Origin: Armatimonadota bacterium
GTDB taxonomy: Bacteria > Armatimonadota > Fimbriimonadia > Fimbriimonadales > Fimbriimonadaceae
Direction: 5' to 3'
Length of the DNA stretch: 64,000 nt
NCBI GenBank assembly: GCA_022563855.1
Contig: JADFMN010000001.1
Location: forward strand, 186,001-250,000
Shown: positions 26,402 to 35,682 of the stretch, one piece after another
How positions within the stretch are numbered: position 1 is the stretch's first letter
Layout of the letters: each line of letters starts with the position of its first letter
Made by a program: the position numbers and the translations under genes
The notes under the pieces: model-generated
Databases searched by the model: none
Told to the model about the DNA's origin: nothing
The model's input: the letters and a program-made list of their open reading frames with translations, nothing else

Positions 26402-27124
26402 ATGCTTACTGCCGCACTTCTCGCCGCGACCGTCATGGATCAACAGAACCAGATCCGCATCCCCGAGACCGGCGTGCTGGTCTTCTCGAAAACCGCAGGC
26501 TTCCGGCACGGCTCGATCGAGGCTGGCAAGGAGATGTTCAAGAAGCTCGCGCTCGAGCACGCATGGATGGTCTGGTACAGCGAGGACGCCGCGGAGTTCA
26601 CGCCCGAGAAGCTCGGCAAGTACCAGGTGATCGTGTTCCTCAACACGACCGGCGACATCTTGGACGAAAGCCAGCAGAAGGCAATGGAGGCGTGGTACGG
26701 CCCTGGGCGCGGGTTCGTCGGCATCCATGCCGCGGCGGACACGGAGTACGACTGGGAGTGGTACGGCAAGCTGGTCGGCGCGTATTTCAAGGGCCACCCG
26801 GCGCAGCAGGAGGCGGACGTGATCCTCGAGGACCGGGAGCACCCAGCGACGAAGCACCTGCCGGCGGTTTGGCACCGCAAGGACGAGTGGTACGACTACC
26901 GCGTCAACCCGCGTACGAACGTGCGGGTGCTTGCCAGGGTCGACACATCGACGTACGAAGGCCATTCGATGGGCGACGACCACCCGATCACCTGGTGCCA
27001 AGAGTACAAATCCGGCGGCCGCTCTTTCTACACGGGGCTAGGCCACACGGACGAGTCGTACACCGAACAGGCGTTCGTCGAAATGATCGGCCAAGCTGTC
27101 AATTGGGCAAGCAAGAGACAATAG
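26402..27124 (+). CDS. ThuA-domain protein
   Basis: 240 aa. ThuA-like fold related to class I glutamine amidotransferases: VLVFSKTAGFRHGSIEAG, YQVIVFLNTTGDIL, GRGFVGIHAAADTEYDWEWY, DDHPITWCQEY and RSFYTGLGHTDESYTE. Family members occur with sugar-catabolic and heme- or PQQ-dependent enzymes and their reaction is poorly defined. The N-terminus MLTAALLAATVM could be a short signal peptide. Confidence 0.88.
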   Translation: MLTAALLAATVMDQQNQIRIPETGVLVFSKTAGFRHGSIEAGKEMFKKLALEHAWMVWYSEDAAEFTPEKLGKYQVIVFLNTTGDILDESQQKAMEAWYGPGRGFVGIHAAADTEYDWEWYGKLVGAYFKGHPAQQEADVILEDREHPATKHLPAVWHRKDEWYDYRVNPRTNVRVLARVDTSTYEGHSMGDDHPITWCQEYKSGGRSFYTGLGHTDESYTEQAFVEMIGQAVNWASKRQ

Positions 27125-27220
27125 CGCGGATCATCAAATTGTAATGGGATTGTCATTGTTTTTTCTCGACCACTTGAGGATAATGGCAATGGCTCCAAAC
27201 GGGGCACGAGGATAAATCGA

Positions 27221-27985
27221 ATGACAAACTCACGGTCCACGCTTGGCGCTCTCGCTCTGGCAGCGGCTCTAGGCCTCACTGTTTCTCCCGCGACCGCTCA
27301 GGAAGCACAGTTCAGCTTCGACTCGCCGTTCTTCAACCAGTACAACTGGCGAGGGATCAACGTCGTCAACGGCGCAGTCTGGCAACCATCGCTCGACGTT
27401 GCGTACGGTGCGTTGAGCTTTAACTTTTGGGGAAACTACGAACTGACCGGCGTGAGCGCCTACCCGGGAGAGGGTCGCTTCACCGAGTTGGATTCGACAC
27501 TGACCTACAGCGGCGCCTCTGGCGGCGCAGACTGGAGCTTGGGCTATATCCACTACCAGTTCCCCAGCGTCGGAGCTGCTGCGACCTCCGAAGTGTTCGC
27601 GACCTACAGCAGGCCGATGGGCGAGTGGGCCACGACGCTCGCGATCTACTTCGACGTCGACCAAGCCGATGGCGTATACCTGAACCTCGCGTTCGACCAG
27701 GATCTCGGCGTCATCACGTCTGGCGGATTATCCAATGAAGTCAGCTTCTCGTGGGGCACTGCGATAGGCTACGGCGACAAAAAACACAACCTGTTCTACT
27801 ACGGAAACAGCGAAGCCAACTTTGCGGACTTCTCAGTCTATGGAGCCTTCACGACGTCCGTCTCTGACAGCACAGACCTTTACCTGACGCTCCTATTCTC
27901 GACTTTGGTGGACAAGGACATGCTTGCCGGAGCGCCCAATCGCTCCAACTTCGTGTTCGGCCTGGGCTTCAGCACCGGATTCTAG
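27221..27985 (+). CDS. Putative outer-membrane/porin-like protein
   Basis: 254 aa. Signal peptide at about 1-26 (LGALALAAALGLTVSPATA, cleavage near ATAQ). The mature part resembles TorF-type putative porins: FFNQYNWRGINVVNGAVWQPSLDVAYGAL, alternating strands throughout, and a C-terminal aromatic (FSTGF). A GAGGA ribosome binding site lies 7 nt before the start. A repeat-rich, gene-free stretch follows. Confidence 0.75.
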   Translation: MTNSRSTLGALALAAALGLTVSPATAQEAQFSFDSPFFNQYNWRGINVVNGAVWQPSLDVAYGALSFNFWGNYELTGVSAYPGEGRFTELDSTLTYSGASGGADWSLGYIHYQFPSVGAAATSEVFATYSRPMGEWATTLAIYFDVDQADGVYLNLAFDQDLGVITSGGLSNEVSFSWGTAIGYGDKKHNLFYYGNSEANFADFSVYGAFTTSVSDSTDLYLTLLFSTLVDKDMLAGAPNRSNFVFGLGFSTGF

Positions 27986-28399
27986 AACTTCTGGCTCCCT
28001 CCTTAATCCTCCCCCAAAGGGAGAGGAGATTGACACAGCGTGTGCCACGGTCAGGCCCGATAGGGTTTGTCCGTGCGGGTGTGCATGGCCCCCTCCTCAA
28101 TCCTCCCCCGAGGCTCCGTGGGAGGAAGCTAATTCTGCTCGAACCCCCTCCTTAATCCTCCCCCAAGGGAGAGGAGATTGACGGCGTGTGGCACGGTCAT
28201 GCCCGATAGGGTCTGTCCGTAAATACGCACTTGGCGGTGAAAGAGACCGGTGCGATTGGCCGCGAGGTCGAATCGAATACAGTGGAAAGGACTGTATCTG
28301 TTTGAACCCCTCACCCTGACCTCTGTTCACTGCGGACTCGCCACCAGAGACTCCTTAGGAGAACAGTCTCACGGGGGAGAGGGGACTGGCAGGACGCCT
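27986..28399. repeat. Repeat-rich intergenic region
   Basis: 414 nt without a credible gene. Two copies of a ~75-nt unit (27997-28074 and 28147-28221) each begin CCCTCCTTAATCCTCCCCC and end in an imperfect hairpin (CACGG...GCCCGATAGGG...CCG). A partial third copy of the CT-rich half lies at about 28090-28130. The hairpin half recurs at about 57521-57560. Confidence 0.7.
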
Positions 28400-29317
28400 C
28401 TAGAAGTCGTCGCACCAGCGGTAGGCGTCGATCAGTTTGCGCTCGCCCATTTTTCCGCCTTGGCTCTTGCCATGCTCCATGCCGACGACGCCGGTGAAAC
28501 CTTTGCCGTGGATGTGCTTGAATACGTTGCGGTAGTTGATCTCGCCGGTGAGCGGCTCCTTGCGACCGGGGTTGTCGCCGACTTGGAAGTAGGCGATCTC
28601 CGACCACGCTGCGTCGATGTTCGGAATCAGGTTCCCCTCTTGGACCTGCTGGTGGAAGAGGTCGTCGAGGATCTTGCAAGACGGGCTGTTGACCGCGCGG
28701 CAGATCGCGAACGCCTGCGACATCTTGGTCAGGAAAAGGTTCGGGTGCATGGCAAAGTTGAGCGGCTCGAGAACCATGACCAGCCCGTGCGGCTCGAAGA
28801 TCTCCGTCGCGCGCCGCAGGACGTCGATGATCGTAGCCGTCTGGTAGTCGAAGTCGCGGTTGAGCTGAACAGTGCCCGGGACGACGGTCATCCACTTCGC
28901 GCCGACGCGCTTGGCGACCTCGACCGACTCGTGGCAGTCAGCCACGAACTTGTCGATGTGCTGCCTATCGCCGGTGGTCAAAGTCGGGTCGCCCCAGCCG
29001 ATGGAGTTCGCGACGAACACGCCCATCGTGATTCCAAGATCGTCCATCGCCTTGCCGAGACGCTCCTGGTCTGCGACGGACTTGCCCTTCATGCCGTTGT
29101 CCTCCCAGGCGTGGAACCCCTCGTCGGCCGCGAACTTCAACTGGTCGACGAGGTCGTTGCCAGCGTGAGCCGACAACTGCCCGAAGCTAGGCGCGTACTT
29201 CAGTTTGAACTTCGATTGATTCGGCATATCCGTAGCTCCGATCCCGCCGAACGCGAGCGTCGCACCACCCACTGCGCCGACTTTCAGCGCGTCTCGACGA
29301 CTCAGCTTGCGATCCAC
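28400..29317 (-). CDS. TIM-barrel sugar isomerase-like protein with Tat signal
   Basis: 305 aa. Twin-arginine-type leader (SRRDALKVGAVGGATLAFGG), then a xylose-isomerase-like TIM barrel. The end of the barrel, VVGMEHGKSQGGKMGERKLI, and LEPLNFAMHPNLFL resemble hydroxypyruvate isomerase/AP-endonuclease-2-type proteins. Probably a secreted sugar or hydroxy-acid isomerase/epimerase; substrate unknown. It follows the Gfo/Idh/MocA gene by 13 nt, so the two are likely co-transcribed. Confidence 0.83.
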   Translation of the reverse strand: MDRKLSRRDALKVGAVGGATLAFGGIGATDMPNQSKFKLKYAPSFGQLSAHAGNDLVDQLKFAADEGFHAWEDNGMKGKSVADQERLGKAMDDLGITMGVFVANSIGWGDPTLTTGDRQHIDKFVADCHESVEVAKRVGAKWMTVVPGTVQLNRDFDYQTATIIDVLRRATEIFEPHGLVMVLEPLNFAMHPNLFLTKMSQAFAICRAVNSPSCKILDDLFHQQVQEGNLIPNIDAAWSEIAYFQVGDNPGRKEPLTGEINYRNVFKHIHGKGFTGVVGMEHGKSQGGKMGERKLIDAYRWCDDF

Positions 29318-29330
29318 TCAGTTTGCCTTT

Positions 29331-30575
29331 CTAGCTGAGCGCCGTCTTGCCCGGCACGGCAACTTCTGGAATCGCGAGGTCCATGTTCCAGTCGATATCC
29401 TCCGGCATGAGGACCTCGTCCGAGGAGAACGCCTGATCCCAGGAGATCTCCTGGCCAGTGTAGGCGGACATACGGCCCATGATCGCCGTGAGCGTGCTCT
29501 CTGCAACGCGAACGCCCTCGTTGAGCAGGTTGCCTGATCGGATGCTCTCATGCAGGTTTCGGTGCTCCAGTACGTAGGAGTTCGGCCGCTCGCCCTCAAA
29601 CCGCCAGCGGTTCTCGCCGTTGATGTACTTGTTTCCGTTGGTGACGCCCTTGGTGCCAACGATGTGTTCGGCGACCTTTGAGACGCAACCGTCGATCTGC
29701 CGGCACGAACTCATCATGATCGAGCCGTCTTCATACGTGTACTCCGTGGAGAAGTGATCGAAGACGTGCCCGTATGCCGGGTCAGTTCTGACCTCCCTGC
29801 CGGCGAGCGACGTGCACTTGACGGGGTGGCCGCCGTGCGCCCAGTTGCAGACGTCGATGTTGTGGATGTGCTGCTCGCAGATGTGATCGCCCGAAAGCCA
29901 GGTGAAGTACAGCCAGTTTCGCATCTGCCACTCGAGGTCGGACCACTCGTCTTTGCGCGGGTGCATCCAAAGCCCGCCCTGATTCCAGTACGCATAGCTT
30001 GCTACAACGTCGCCGATTTGGCCCGAGCGGATGCGGTCCATGCACTCGTTGTAGGCGTTGTCGTGGCGGCGCTGCGTGCCAGCGACGATCGCGAGGCCTT
30101 TGCCTTTGGCGCGGACCGAAGCTCGGATGACCTTGCGAATGCCAGGCCCGTCAACGGCGACGGGCTTCTCCATAAAGATGTGCTTCCCCGCTTCTACCGC
30201 GGCCACGACGTGAGCCGGACGGAAACCTGGCGGGGTCGCAATGATCACTACGTCGATGTCCGTGTCCAGCACGTGCTTGTACGCATCGAAACCGATGAAC
30301 GTTCGGTCGTCGGTGACCTGGAACTTCTCTTTGGCGCCCGCTGCCAGATTGCGCTTAGAGCTGGCCATCCGATCGGGGAAAACGTCCGCCATCGCCCAGA
30401 TGACGACTTCGTCAGTCGCCTCGATCGCATTGGTCGCTGCGCCGGTTCCGCGACCGCCGCAACCGATGAGCCCGATCTTGATCTGGTCCGGTCTGACCCC
30501 GTGCGCGAGGACGTTCTTGCTGCTGAGCGCTGCGGCTGCCGCCGCCGAGCCCACTATGAAATTGCGGCGACTCAT
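29331..30575 (-). CDS. Gfo/Idh/MocA-family oxidoreductase with Tat signal
   Basis: 414 aa. Tat leader MSRRNFIVGSAAAAAALSS, NAD(P)-binding KIGLIGCGGRGTGAA, the family motif MEKPVAVDGPGIRKV, and a C-terminal domain with GDHICEQHIHNIDVCNW carrying catalytic-site His residues. Start at 30575, because AGGAG lies 9 nt upstream; the ATG at 30584 is too close to it. Exported sugar dehydrogenase-like protein, expected to work with the adjacent TIM-barrel protein. Confidence 0.88.
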   Translation of the reverse strand: MSRRNFIVGSAAAAAALSSKNVLAHGVRPDQIKIGLIGCGGRGTGAATNAIEATDEVVIWAMADVFPDRMASSKRNLAAGAKEKFQVTDDRTFIGFDAYKHVLDTDIDVVIIATPPGFRPAHVVAAVEAGKHIFMEKPVAVDGPGIRKVIRASVRAKGKGLAIVAGTQRRHDNAYNECMDRIRSGQIGDVVASYAYWNQGGLWMHPRKDEWSDLEWQMRNWLYFTWLSGDHICEQHIHNIDVCNWAHGGHPVKCTSLAGREVRTDPAYGHVFDHFSTEYTYEDGSIMMSSCRQIDGCVSKVAEHIVGTKGVTNGNKYINGENRWRFEGERPNSYVLEHRNLHESIRSGNLLNEGVRVAESTLTAIMGRMSAYTGQEISWDQAFSSDEVLMPEDIDWNMDLAIPEVAVPGKTALS

Positions 30576-30597
30576 CTGTGCCATTCTCCTATTGTTG

Positions 30598-31365
30598 CTA
30601 ATTTGGGCCTTCGCATACAACCCTAAAGCCAACATGTTCGCCATCTGAGAGCCACCACTCGCTTTTTGGTATCTGCGCGTCGCGCTCTTGCCAGCTCTTG
30701 TTGTACGGTGCTCGCCAGTCAAAACTGACGTCCGGCGCCTTACTTTGGAACGATCCTCCCTTGATGACCGGCTCCTTTTCGGTGTCCACCCACTCCGCTG
30801 CATTTCCAAGTGTATCGTGCAGACCCCAGACGTTCGGCGACTTGGATGCGACCGGATGTGCGACGTCCTCACCGTTGTTCCAGAACCAGGCGTACTCTTC
30901 CAGCTGCTTAGGCACTGATGCTGAGCCCGCGCGTGCTGCGTACTCCCACTCCTGCTCTGTCGGCAAGCGGTAAACCTTGCCGGTCTTTTCTGAAAGCCAT
31001 TTACAGAAGACTACTGCTGCTCTGTGCGTTGCGCCGAGAGCTGCGTAGCCTTGGTGCCCGTAGCCACGATCAGGCGCACCGTACGGCCTGCTCGGCCTCA
31101 GCTCTGCATCGACGTCTGCCGCCCGCTCCTCGTCGGTCAAGTCCATGCGAAACGCCCACACGTCGTACATATCCCAAGTGACTTCGGTCTCGCCGATCCA
31201 AAAAGCCTTGATCTGCTCTGTCTTGCCGTTGCGCTTCGACTCGCCGGAAGGTATGCCGACCATCCTAAATCTGACCACCGTGCCAGGAATCTGCTCGATG
31301 AACGATTCCGGTCGGGAGTCTTGCGCGATAATAAAACTGGCTGCCAAAACGGTACTTAGGATCAT
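30598..31365 (-). CDS. Formylglycine-generating-enzyme-like (SUMF1-domain) protein
   Basis: 255 aa. Short signal peptide (MILSTVLAASFIIAQ), then an FGE-sulfatase domain: PFWIGETEVT-like segment (AFWIGETEVTWDMY), AVVFCKWLSEKTGKVYRLPTEQEWEYAARAG, GLHDTLGNAAEWV and a C-terminal GFRVVCEG. Many such domains are not true FGEs; the active-site Cys pair of FGE is not evident. GAGG lies about 6 nt before the start. Its start codon overlaps the divergent apbE start. Confidence 0.8.
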   Translation of the reverse strand: MILSTVLAASFIIAQDSRPESFIEQIPGTVVRFRMVGIPSGESKRNGKTEQIKAFWIGETEVTWDMYDVWAFRMDLTDEERAADVDAELRPSRPYGAPDRGYGHQGYAALGATHRAAVVFCKWLSEKTGKVYRLPTEQEWEYAARAGSASVPKQLEEYAWFWNNGEDVAHPVASKSPNVWGLHDTLGNAAEWVDTEKEPVIKGGSFQSKAPDVSFDWRAPYNKSWQERDAQIPKSEWWLSDGEHVGFRVVCEGPN

Positions 31366-32266
31366 GGAACCTCACCGAGTCGCATCGATGCAAGACCCAT
31401 CTGCGACTGGCCTATTCTCTTACAGCCAGTTGCACATGGGCGTACGGGTCAACCTGCGGCTCTATGCTCCTGATCAGGGTACCGCAGAGCACGCCGCGAT
31501 AGCGGCTTACACCCGATACGCCGAGCTAGAACAGGTATTTAGCGACTACCGCGCAGATAGCGAACTGATGCTGCTTTGCAAACGAGCAGGGAGTGGCCCA
31601 GTTACGGTTTCTCGCGAGCTTTTCGATGTGTTGGCGCGTGCTCAAGAGCTTGCCGAGAAGTCTGATGGCGCTTTTGACGTGACGGCTTCGCCGATCATCC
31701 GCCTGTGGCGCGAGGCGCGGCGAAGCAAGGCGATGCCAGCGACAGCCGATCTGGCGAGCGCTCTGCGTCTTGTCGGCTGGCAGAAGATGAAGCTTAACGC
31801 CCGCGGTCAATTCGTTGATTTGGCCTTGCCAGGGATGTTCCTCGATCTCGGCGGAATCGCGAAAGGTTATGCGAACGACGACGCGCTGGCCGTACTGCGA
31901 TCGAACGGAGTCGAAAGGGCGATGATCCAGGCTGGCGGCGACATCGGCGTGTCGATCTCTCCACCTAACACGCTTGGCTGGACAGTTCGCGTCGCTGGCC
32001 GATCGGATGCGCTATATCTGTCAAACGCATCGATTGCGACGTCCGGCGACACTGAGCAGTTCCTTGAGATCGACGGAGTTCGGTATTCGCACGTCGTCGA
32101 TCCACGAACCGGTCTCGGAGTGACCAATCGAATTCAAGCGACTGTTATCGCGGCTAAGGGCATAGATTCGGATCCGCTCGCCACGATGCTGACCGTCATG
32201 GGCGAGGACGGTCGGAGGCTGGCTTCTGATCACGCCGCGACCGTCTTGCTCTCGACCAAGTTGTAA
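31364..32266 (+). CDS. apbE: FAD:protein FMN transferase
   Basis: 300 aa. ApbE covalently attaches FMN to Thr residues of periplasmic flavoproteins. Signs: MGVRVNLRLYAPD, the FDVTASPIIRLWREARR segment, the FLDLGGIAKGYANDDAL flavin site, IQAGGDIGVS, SNASIATSGDTEQ and HVVDPRTG. The start could be 31364 or the ATG at 31388 (MQDPSATG). The 31364 ATG overlaps the divergent gene's start codon, leaving no intergenic promoter. A clear lipoprotein signal is absent, which is unusual for ApbE. Confidence 0.87.
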   Translation: MEPHRVASMQDPSATGLFSYSQLHMGVRVNLRLYAPDQGTAEHAAIAAYTRYAELEQVFSDYRADSELMLLCKRAGSGPVTVSRELFDVLARAQELAEKSDGAFDVTASPIIRLWREARRSKAMPATADLASALRLVGWQKMKLNARGQFVDLALPGMFLDLGGIAKGYANDDALAVLRSNGVERAMIQAGGDIGVSISPPNTLGWTVRVAGRSDALYLSNASIATSGDTEQFLEIDGVRYSHVVDPRTGLGVTNRIQATVIAAKGIDSDPLATMLTVMGEDGRRLASDHAATVLLSTKL

Positions 32267-32337
32267 GTCCCCGCTTCTTCGTTGAAACGGGGACTAGGTG
32301 TAGTCTGGGGCACAGTCGTTCGCCATGCAATTGGACG

Positions 32338-33846
32338 TTAATGGTTATTCGGAATGTAGTCCATCAGCGGCGTTAGATTGATCTTGAACGCGCCAGGCTT
32401 GAGTGCGACAACTTCGATGTCCACGAAGTTGAGCGACCCGCCGGACGAATAAACCCTTCCGTTGCACAAGGCCTTGAGGATTCCCGGAGTTGCGACGTCG
32501 ATCTGGATCGCAACGCTCATCTCGGTGCCGATCACCTTCACCTTCACCCTGCCCTTCTGACCGATCATCAGCGTGCGTTCGGCGAGTTCGATCTGCAGTA
32601 TAATTGCGGCGAAGCTGGCGATCGCCATGATCTCGCCATCACGCTGCAGCTCCACTGTGTGCCGACCAGGCACGAGGTTCGCCGGAAGCACCACGGTCAC
32701 CGCCGACGGAGAGCTCGCAAGCACTGCGACGGTGTCACCGTCGAGCGTCAAGTTCGTCCCGAGCGGGAAGTAACCGGCGATCTCCATCGTCTGGCCGATT
32801 TGCCCGAACTGCGGAGTCATGATACGCTCGCCTTGCGATGGCGTGGGATCGGTCTGCGACGCGGTGTCACCAGCCTCGTCAAACTCGGTGTTCCGGTCTG
32901 CAGTCTCTGCGTCGAGCCCGTCGACTACGCCCGAGCCGTTTGTGTGCTGGGTCGTGCCGGTGTTCCAGATCGCTCTCCTGATTTCTGTGCCAGCGATCGT
33001 CAGCAGTATCGTATCGACGTCTTCAGGTGCGATGAACCAGAACCGTCCGTATTCGTCCGTCGTGATCTCTTCGCCGTCAGTGATTTCGATGACCACGCCT
33101 GATGCAACTGCACCGTTCGCGTCGAGAACTGTCCCGGTGACCGGCTGTCCCGGTACGACCGTACCGCTGACGAACAGTTGGTATTCGTTCGGGAGCATGG
33201 CGTTCTTCGAAGAGCTGATATGCTTGTGGTTTCGCAGCCACCACTGGTAGTGCGCGCCGCACTCGAACTTCAGAGGCTTTTTGCACTTGCTGTGGTCGTT
33301 GTCGTCGCTGTTCTTCGGCTCAGCGTGCTTGTGGTTCTCGAGCCACCAGAGGTAATGCTGTCCGCACTCGAACTTGTCGGGCTTAGGGCATTTGCTGTGA
33401 TCGTTGACCGGGATCAGCTTGCCGTTTTCGTACTTCCAAAATCGCGGGTCGTAAGTCGGGGTGTCCTTGCCCTTCGGAGGAGCCTTCTTCATGGGCTCGT
33501 CCTTCTTTTTCTTATTGTCGGCCTTTTCCTTCTTCTTGAGGTCGATCAGCTTCTTCCTTTCTGCTTTGGCCTTGTCGCGGCACTCTTTGCAGTGGTAGTA
33601 AGTGATGACTACGTTAGTGACGGCGAGCCGCGCTGGGGCCGTCGAGCTGATGTACCAGGAGGATTTCTTGCCGTTGACGCCCTGTGACTTGAGCTGGCCT
33701 CCGCCTCCCGGGGTGCTGGTCGAGAAAACTTCGTGCCCGACGACGCCGTGTTCTGCCTGCGCATTGGTGGGTGGGACTTGTGCGGTCGCGACCGTTGTCG
33801 TCATGAGAAGCGACGCAGCAGCCAAGATGTTGATGAGGTTTTTCAT
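32338..33846 (-). CDS. Secreted protein with duplicated Cys/His motif and carboxypeptidase-regulatory/IPT-like domains
   Basis: 502 aa. Signal peptide NLINILAAASLLMTTTVATAQ. A YYHCKECRDK motif precedes a Lys-rich stretch (about 75-110). Two near-identical ~30-residue units follow, each DHSKCxKPxKFECGxHYxWWLxNHKH. A carboxypeptidase-regulatory-like beta domain (GTVLDANGAVASGVVIEITDGEE) and an IPT/TIG-like segment (MTPQFGQIGQTMEIAGYFPLG) follow. The Cys/His units look metal-binding; no family recognised. Start 33846, with GGAG upstream. Confidence 0.72.
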   Translation of the reverse strand: MKNLINILAAASLLMTTTVATAQVPPTNAQAEHGVVGHEVFSTSTPGGGGQLKSQGVNGKKSSWYISSTAPARLAVTNVVITYYHCKECRDKAKAERKKLIDLKKKEKADNKKKKDEPMKKAPPKGKDTPTYDPRFWKYENGKLIPVNDHSKCPKPDKFECGQHYLWWLENHKHAEPKNSDDNDHSKCKKPLKFECGAHYQWWLRNHKHISSSKNAMLPNEYQLFVSGTVVPGQPVTGTVLDANGAVASGVVIEITDGEEITTDEYGRFWFIAPEDVDTILLTIAGTEIRRAIWNTGTTQHTNGSGVVDGLDAETADRNTEFDEAGDTASQTDPTPSQGERIMTPQFGQIGQTMEIAGYFPLGTNLTLDGDTVAVLASSPSAVTVVLPANLVPGRHTVELQRDGEIMAIASFAAIILQIELAERTLMIGQKGRVKVKVIGTEMSVAIQIDVATPGILKALCNGRVYSSGGSLNFVDIEVVALKPGAFKINLTPLMDYIPNNH

Positions 33847-33996
33847 CGTCTTTCTCCAATCCTCATCCGCGTTCTCTGCGGATAGGTGTGAGAAGCCTCG
33901 CGGCCCGTGAATGTTCCATATGGCCGTCACAAGTCCCAGTTCTCAGTTGCGCGTATACTCAGGAGCGGCGGGCAAGGCGCCGAGGAGAAGACCACC

Positions 33997-34407
33997 CTGA
34001 CAACTAACACATTTCTTGTTGCACTTCTGTTGGTAGCCAGCGTGATCGGCTGCAAGCCGAAAGTGCCACCGATCTCAGACGAACAGGTCGTCGGCAGTTG
34101 GGTGCATTCTGTTGAGCTGTCACCCAACGATGCCATGTCGGCAGGCGTCCGTGAGGAGATCGATGAAATCGGCCAGATGGCACTGGAATTGAAGTCTGAT
34201 CACACGTTCACTCTGGCCGTCGCGGGCGGCACCAGCAGTGGGACGTGGAAGGCAGTTGGTTCTCAGGCGGTGCTGACGTTCACGGACGTTGTCGGGCTCG
34301 TCCTCGGTGACGGAGAGACGCTGCGGCTCATCCTGGCCGAAGGCGGATTGGAAACAGAACCGTCAGAGACCGGTGCGACATGGCTGTTTGCGAAGCGGCC
34401 GAAGTAG
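33997..34407 (+). CDS. Small lipoprotein, possible CTG start
   Basis: 136 aa if started at CTG 33997, which follows GAGGAG by 9 nt and gives a clean lipoprotein leader (TTNTFLVALLLVASVIGC). The in-frame ATG at 33907 lies upstream of a -10-like TATACT (33954-33959), so a transcript from there could not use it. The domain (GSWVHSVELSPNDAM ... DHTFTLAVAGGTSSGTWKAVG) resembles small lipocalin-like or DUF-type lipoproteins with strand-rich GTW motifs. A decayed copy of its middle lies at 35683-35832. Confidence 0.65.
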   Translation: MTTNTFLVALLLVASVIGCKPKVPPISDEQVVGSWVHSVELSPNDAMSAGVREEIDEIGQMALELKSDHTFTLAVAGGTSSGTWKAVGSQAVLTFTDVVGLVLGDGETLRLILAEGGLETEPSETGATWLFAKRPK

Positions 34408-34611
34408 GTGCGCGGCGACGGCCGTGATGTCCGAGACAGCTATAGAGCAAGTTTCTTCTGAGTTAGTTACTCAACAGACATTAGGAAACGCCTGTAATAG
34501 ACCGAGAGCGGCCATCTCGAGCTGATGCTGGCCAAGTACGGAGTGTTGCGTTTAGGCACGTACATTTACTGGGAATAGCCAGCATTGGCTACGGCACGCC
34601 CTCCCGTTTGC

Positions 34612-34640
34612 TTGCCGAAACGTCAGAAGGCGCGTATACT
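34612..34640 (+). promoter_or_regulatory. Sigma-70-type promoter
   Basis: TTGCCG, 17-nt spacer, TATACT. It predicts a leader of about 36 nt for the gene starting at 34683. The GCGCGTATACT core is shared with the region before the lipoprotein gene at 33997. Confidence 0.6.
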
Positions 34641-34682
34641 CTCTGCTCGCTGTCGGCGACGCCGGCATCGTTGAGGGACATT

Positions 34683-35600
34683 ATGAGAGTTCTTGCTCTT
34701 GCGTCGGCGCTACTGCTGTTAAGCCTGCTGCTTGCTAAGGCTTCAGAGCATCAGAAGCTTCCGAAGCTGGAGGACATTAGAATAATGGGTATTGGCCTCG
34801 GCATGTCGTCGGGCAGAGTTGTCGCTACGCTCGGGCAACCGGATTGGAAGTACAGCGACCGGCCAAACGACAGCATAGCGGGCTCAAAAGATGCGACCGC
34901 AGCTTGGGCAATCGGCAACAATATCCTCTACATTTTCTTCAAAGATGGGCAAGTCTCGAAGATTTACGCTTCAGGAGATGCTCCGACAAGGGACAACAAC
35001 GTCGCGTCAGTCGCAGACAACCCTTCGACGCTCGATGATTATGGCCCGTACAAGGTCGCCGACTGGGACTACAAGGGACAGTCTGAAAGGCGTTACTACC
35101 TTTCCAATCGCCTGAAATACCGCTTGGGCCCCGACTTGTCTGAACATGGAATCTGGTCAGTCACTGTCAGCTACGAAGACCTGCGCAAGCAGGACAAGGT
35201 AGAGGACGAGGAACGAGAAAAGCGTGCTGAAGCCGAGGCGAAAGAAAGAAAGAAGCGCGAGGAGGAGGAAGTGGCTCGTTCACTGCCAGCCTATAAGTTG
35301 GTCATCTTGGGAAAAGCGGTCAGAGATACAACTAACGGGCTCGGCGAAATCATTTCGTCCCATGCGACGGGAATAATTAAGAATGAACGAAGTGAAATAG
35401 TTGACGTCAGGGTCTGGTTCATACAGTATCTCGACGGAGAATTCGCAAACGCCAAAGATGAACTATTGAAGGGCATCTATCCAGGAGACTCCCGGATTTT
35501 CGAAATAACAATCGAATGGTCGGCTGGAACTAACGGCGAGGTCACAAACGCCATCAAGCTTTCTGTTGTAAATCCCGATGGCGCTGAAAAGCACAAGTGA
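34683..35600 (+). CDS. Exported hypothetical protein with charged coiled coil
   Basis: 305 aa. Signal peptide MRVLALASALLLLSLLLAKA. Residues about 30-110 (GIGLGMSSGRVVATLGQPDW ... YIFFKDGQVSKIYASG) look like a BamE/SmpA-type fold, where G-x-P-x-W and a hydrophobic strand pair are typical. A charged helix (KVEDEEREKRAEAEAKERKK) leads to a beta-rich C-terminal domain similar to FxLYD-like modules (IIKNERSEIVDVRVWFIQY). GAGGGA precedes the ATG, and a promoter lies at 34612. Function unknown. Confidence 0.72.
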   Translation: MRVLALASALLLLSLLLAKASEHQKLPKLEDIRIMGIGLGMSSGRVVATLGQPDWKYSDRPNDSIAGSKDATAAWAIGNNILYIFFKDGQVSKIYASGDAPTRDNNVASVADNPSTLDDYGPYKVADWDYKGQSERRYYLSNRLKYRLGPDLSEHGIWSVTVSYEDLRKQDKVEDEEREKRAEAEAKERKKREEEEVARSLPAYKLVILGKAVRDTTNGLGEIISSHATGIIKNERSEIVDVRVWFIQYLDGEFANAKDELLKGIYPGDSRIFEITIEWSAGTNGEVTNAIKLSVVNPDGAEKHK

Positions 35601-35682
35601 CAACCACCACGAGCCAGGCTGAGACAGTCCGAGAGCACGCAACCGGTCAAAGCCGTTGTCTTCTTTCCCAAATCTCCTGCAT

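Noticed and set aside
27986-28399. CRISPR array
   Set aside because: Repeats are long, imperfect and not evenly spaced with unique spacers; no cas genes are nearby.
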